From contig NZ_JAPMLT010000005.1 in assembly GCF_026410385.1 (NCBI RefSeq), positions 124,001 to 188,000 of the forward strand: a DNA stretch of 64,000 bases, in the 5' to 3' direction. Below are positions 62,896 through 64,000 of this stretch, piece by piece (the first letter of the stretch is position 1; each line of letters begins with the position of its first letter). The position numbers and the translations under genes were made by a program. The notes under the pieces were generated by a model, which was not told where the DNA came from, did not search any database, and saw only the letters and a list, made by a program, of their open reading frames with translations. The DNA is from Tumebacillus lacus (lineage in GTDB: Bacteria; Bacillota; Bacilli; Tumebacillales; Tumebacillaceae).

Positions 62896-63804
62896 ATGCG
62901 CCAGAATTCATTGCCCGTCCCGCCGTTTGTTTTTCTGCTGATCGGCGTGCTCGCCGTCTCCTTCTCGGCGATCCTGATCAAATGGTCAGACGCACCGGCG
63001 GCGATCCTCGGGCTGTATCGGCTCGTGTTTACGCTCGCTCTGCTCGGGCCTGTTCTGTTCACCGCATCCTCCCGGCGGGAGATGCGCAGCTTTAACGTCC
63101 GCACATGGGTGCTGATCGCCCTGTCCGGGGCGTTTTTAGCGTTTCACTTTATCTTCTGGATCGGCTCGTTGAAATACACAACGGTCGCCTCTTCGACGAT
63201 CCTGATCACCCTGCAGCCGATCTTTGTCATGGTCATCGCCTATTTCGCACTGAAAGAGCGTACCGGCTGGCGGGCGGTGTCGGGGGCGGGCATCGCGATT
63301 CTCGGGTCGTTTTTCATCGGGTGGGGTGACTTTCGGATCAGCGGGGCGGCGCTGTGGGGCGATTTTCTGTCTCTGCTCGGCACGCTGGTCGTCTCGTGCT
63401 ACCTCGTGATCGGCCAACATCTGCGCAACGCTGTCTCGTCGATGGTCTATTCGTTGCTCGTGTATGTATTTGCCATTGTCGTGATGTTTTTCTATTGCAT
63501 TTGGGAAGGCTATTCGTTGGCGGGCTATCCGGGACGGGAGTGGATGTTGTTCATCCTGCTGGCCGTCATTCCCACCGTGTTTGGGCACACGCTGTTCAAC
63601 TGGCTGCTCAAATACATGAACGCCGCCACCATCTCAATGGCGATCCTCGGCGAGCCGATTGGAGCCACGGTCCTCGCGTGGCTTTTGCTCGGCGAAGCGG
63701 TCACCTCTTCGCAGTGGGTCGGCGGCGCGATCATCATGAGCGGCATCTGGCTGTTCATGACCGCTTCCAAACCGCAAAAAGCGTCAGAGGGTTTCACAGC
63801 GTGA
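62896..63804 (+). CDS. EamA/DMT-superfamily permease
   Basis: A 302-residue membrane protein with ten predicted helices in two EamA repeats (the first about 10-140, the second about 155-290). Typical sequences are AILIKWSDAPAAILGLYRLVF and YMNAATISMAILGEPIGATVLAWLLLGE (split around NAATISM and EPIGAT). Such carriers export or import metabolites, amino acids or nucleotide sugars; the substrate is unknown. It follows fxsA by 21 bases with AAAAAGGAG, so it is part of that operon. Confidence 0.9.
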   Translation: MRQNSLPVPPFVFLLIGVLAVSFSAILIKWSDAPAAILGLYRLVFTLALLGPVLFTASSRREMRSFNVRTWVLIALSGAFLAFHFIFWIGSLKYTTVASSTILITLQPIFVMVIAYFALKERTGWRAVSGAGIAILGSFFIGWGDFRISGAALWGDFLSLLGTLVVSCYLVIGQHLRNAVSSMVYSLLVYVFAIVVMFFYCIWEGYSLAGYPGREWMLFILLAVIPTVFGHTLFNWLLKYMNAATISMAILGEPIGATVLAWLLLGEAVTSSQWVGGAIIMSGIWLFMTASKPQKASEGFTA

Positions 63805-63853
63805 AACAACGGTTCGGGATATGAAAAATCCCTTGTTGACCCCCTCAAACCTA

Positions 63854-63862
63854 TGGTATGCT
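63854..63862 (+). promoter_or_regulatory. extended -10 promoter at the right edge
   Basis: TGGTATGCT (63854-63862) is an extended -10. TTGACC at 63836-63841 lies 15 bases before the hexamer, a short but possible spacing. It would start a transcript near 63870 into a structured leader. Confidence 0.45.
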
Positions 63863-63955
63863 TTATGCAAGATCTGGCACTTTTACAAGACGTATGAAGT
63901 AGCGGGGAATGCGTCAAGGTAAGCGTTTTCTTCTACCATCGAATCAGTGAAAAGC

Positions 63956-63987
63956 GGGTAAGGAGACCATTCTTGGTCACCTTACCC
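63956..63987 (+). ncRNA. strong hairpin in an untranslated leader at the right edge
   Basis: GGGTAAGG-A-GACCA pairs with TGGTC-A-CCTTACCC around a 4-base loop, interrupted only by one A-A mismatch. No T-run follows in the window, so it is not a plain terminator. With the promoter 90 bases upstream it suggests a structured 5' leader of a gene beyond the window. I do not recognise a riboswitch class. Confidence 0.4.
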
Positions 63988-64000
63988 ACTCATATATCTG

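Overview
The window reads as chromosomal DNA of a high-GC, endospore-forming member of the Bacillales. The supporting genes are a complete prkA-yhbH-spoVR set, a GerA-type germinant receptor operon, a YheC/YheD-type spore coat ATP-grasp gene, and a core block ordered much as in Bacillus subtilis (ytkL, ytpI, ytoI, dnaE, malic enzyme, accD, accA, pfkA, pyk, fxsA). The GC richness and protein sequences suggest an Alicyclobacillaceae or Tumebacillus-like organism, but that is inference. I see no rRNA, tRNA, CRISPR array, insertion sequence or prophage.

Layout. 1-6.1 kb: the end of a TPR protein, then a TetR-linked cluster of two YhgE/Pip-type membrane proteins flanking a degenerate ABC-like ATPase, with repeated operator-like sites in the divergent promoter region. 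6.3-10.9 kb: sporulation genes prkA, yhbH and spoVR. 10.9-15.1 kb: a germinant receptor operon in the order B-A-C plus a small two-helix membrane protein. 15.1-18.0 kb: an MHYT-PAS-GGDEF-EAL cyclic-di-GMP enzyme and a small unknown protein. 18.2-22.0 kb: a large secreted nuclease/5'-nucleotidase of the YhcR type. 22.0-35.0 kb: alpha-glucan utilisation, with a GH31 glucosidase, an ABC-2 exporter, an oligo-1,6-glucosidase, a maltodextrin ABC importer, a LacI-family regulator and a neopullulanase-type enzyme; similar operator sequences lie before malL and malE. 35.1-36.2 kb: an extremely acidic Asp/Glu repeat protein built on microsatellite DNA. 36.4-38.7 kb: a cystine ABC importer. 38.9-39.6 kb: a 2,4-dienoyl-CoA reductase. 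39.7-44.7 kb: two tandem, nearly identical secreted thermolysin-family proteases. 44.7-49.4 kb: spore coat ATP-grasp gene, a decayed MFS transporter, yheB, yheA, ytkL and a DUF3243 gene. 49.6-64 kb: the conserved core-metabolism block, ending in a DMT permease and the structured start of another transcript.

How the parts fit. The glucan genes form a coherent pathway: extracellular oligosaccharides are bound and imported by MalEFG-like proteins, hydrolysed inside by the GH13 and GH31 enzymes, and controlled by the LacI-family regulator and probably CcpA. The two proteases, the secreted nuclease and the cystine importer fit a saprophytic scavenger. The acc-pfkA-pyk block supplies malonyl-CoA and lower glycolysis. 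The items that least resemble described systems are the acidic repeat protein, the TetR/YhgE/degenerate-ATPase cluster and several structured intergenic regions (59.0-59.2, 49.5 and 63.9 kb).
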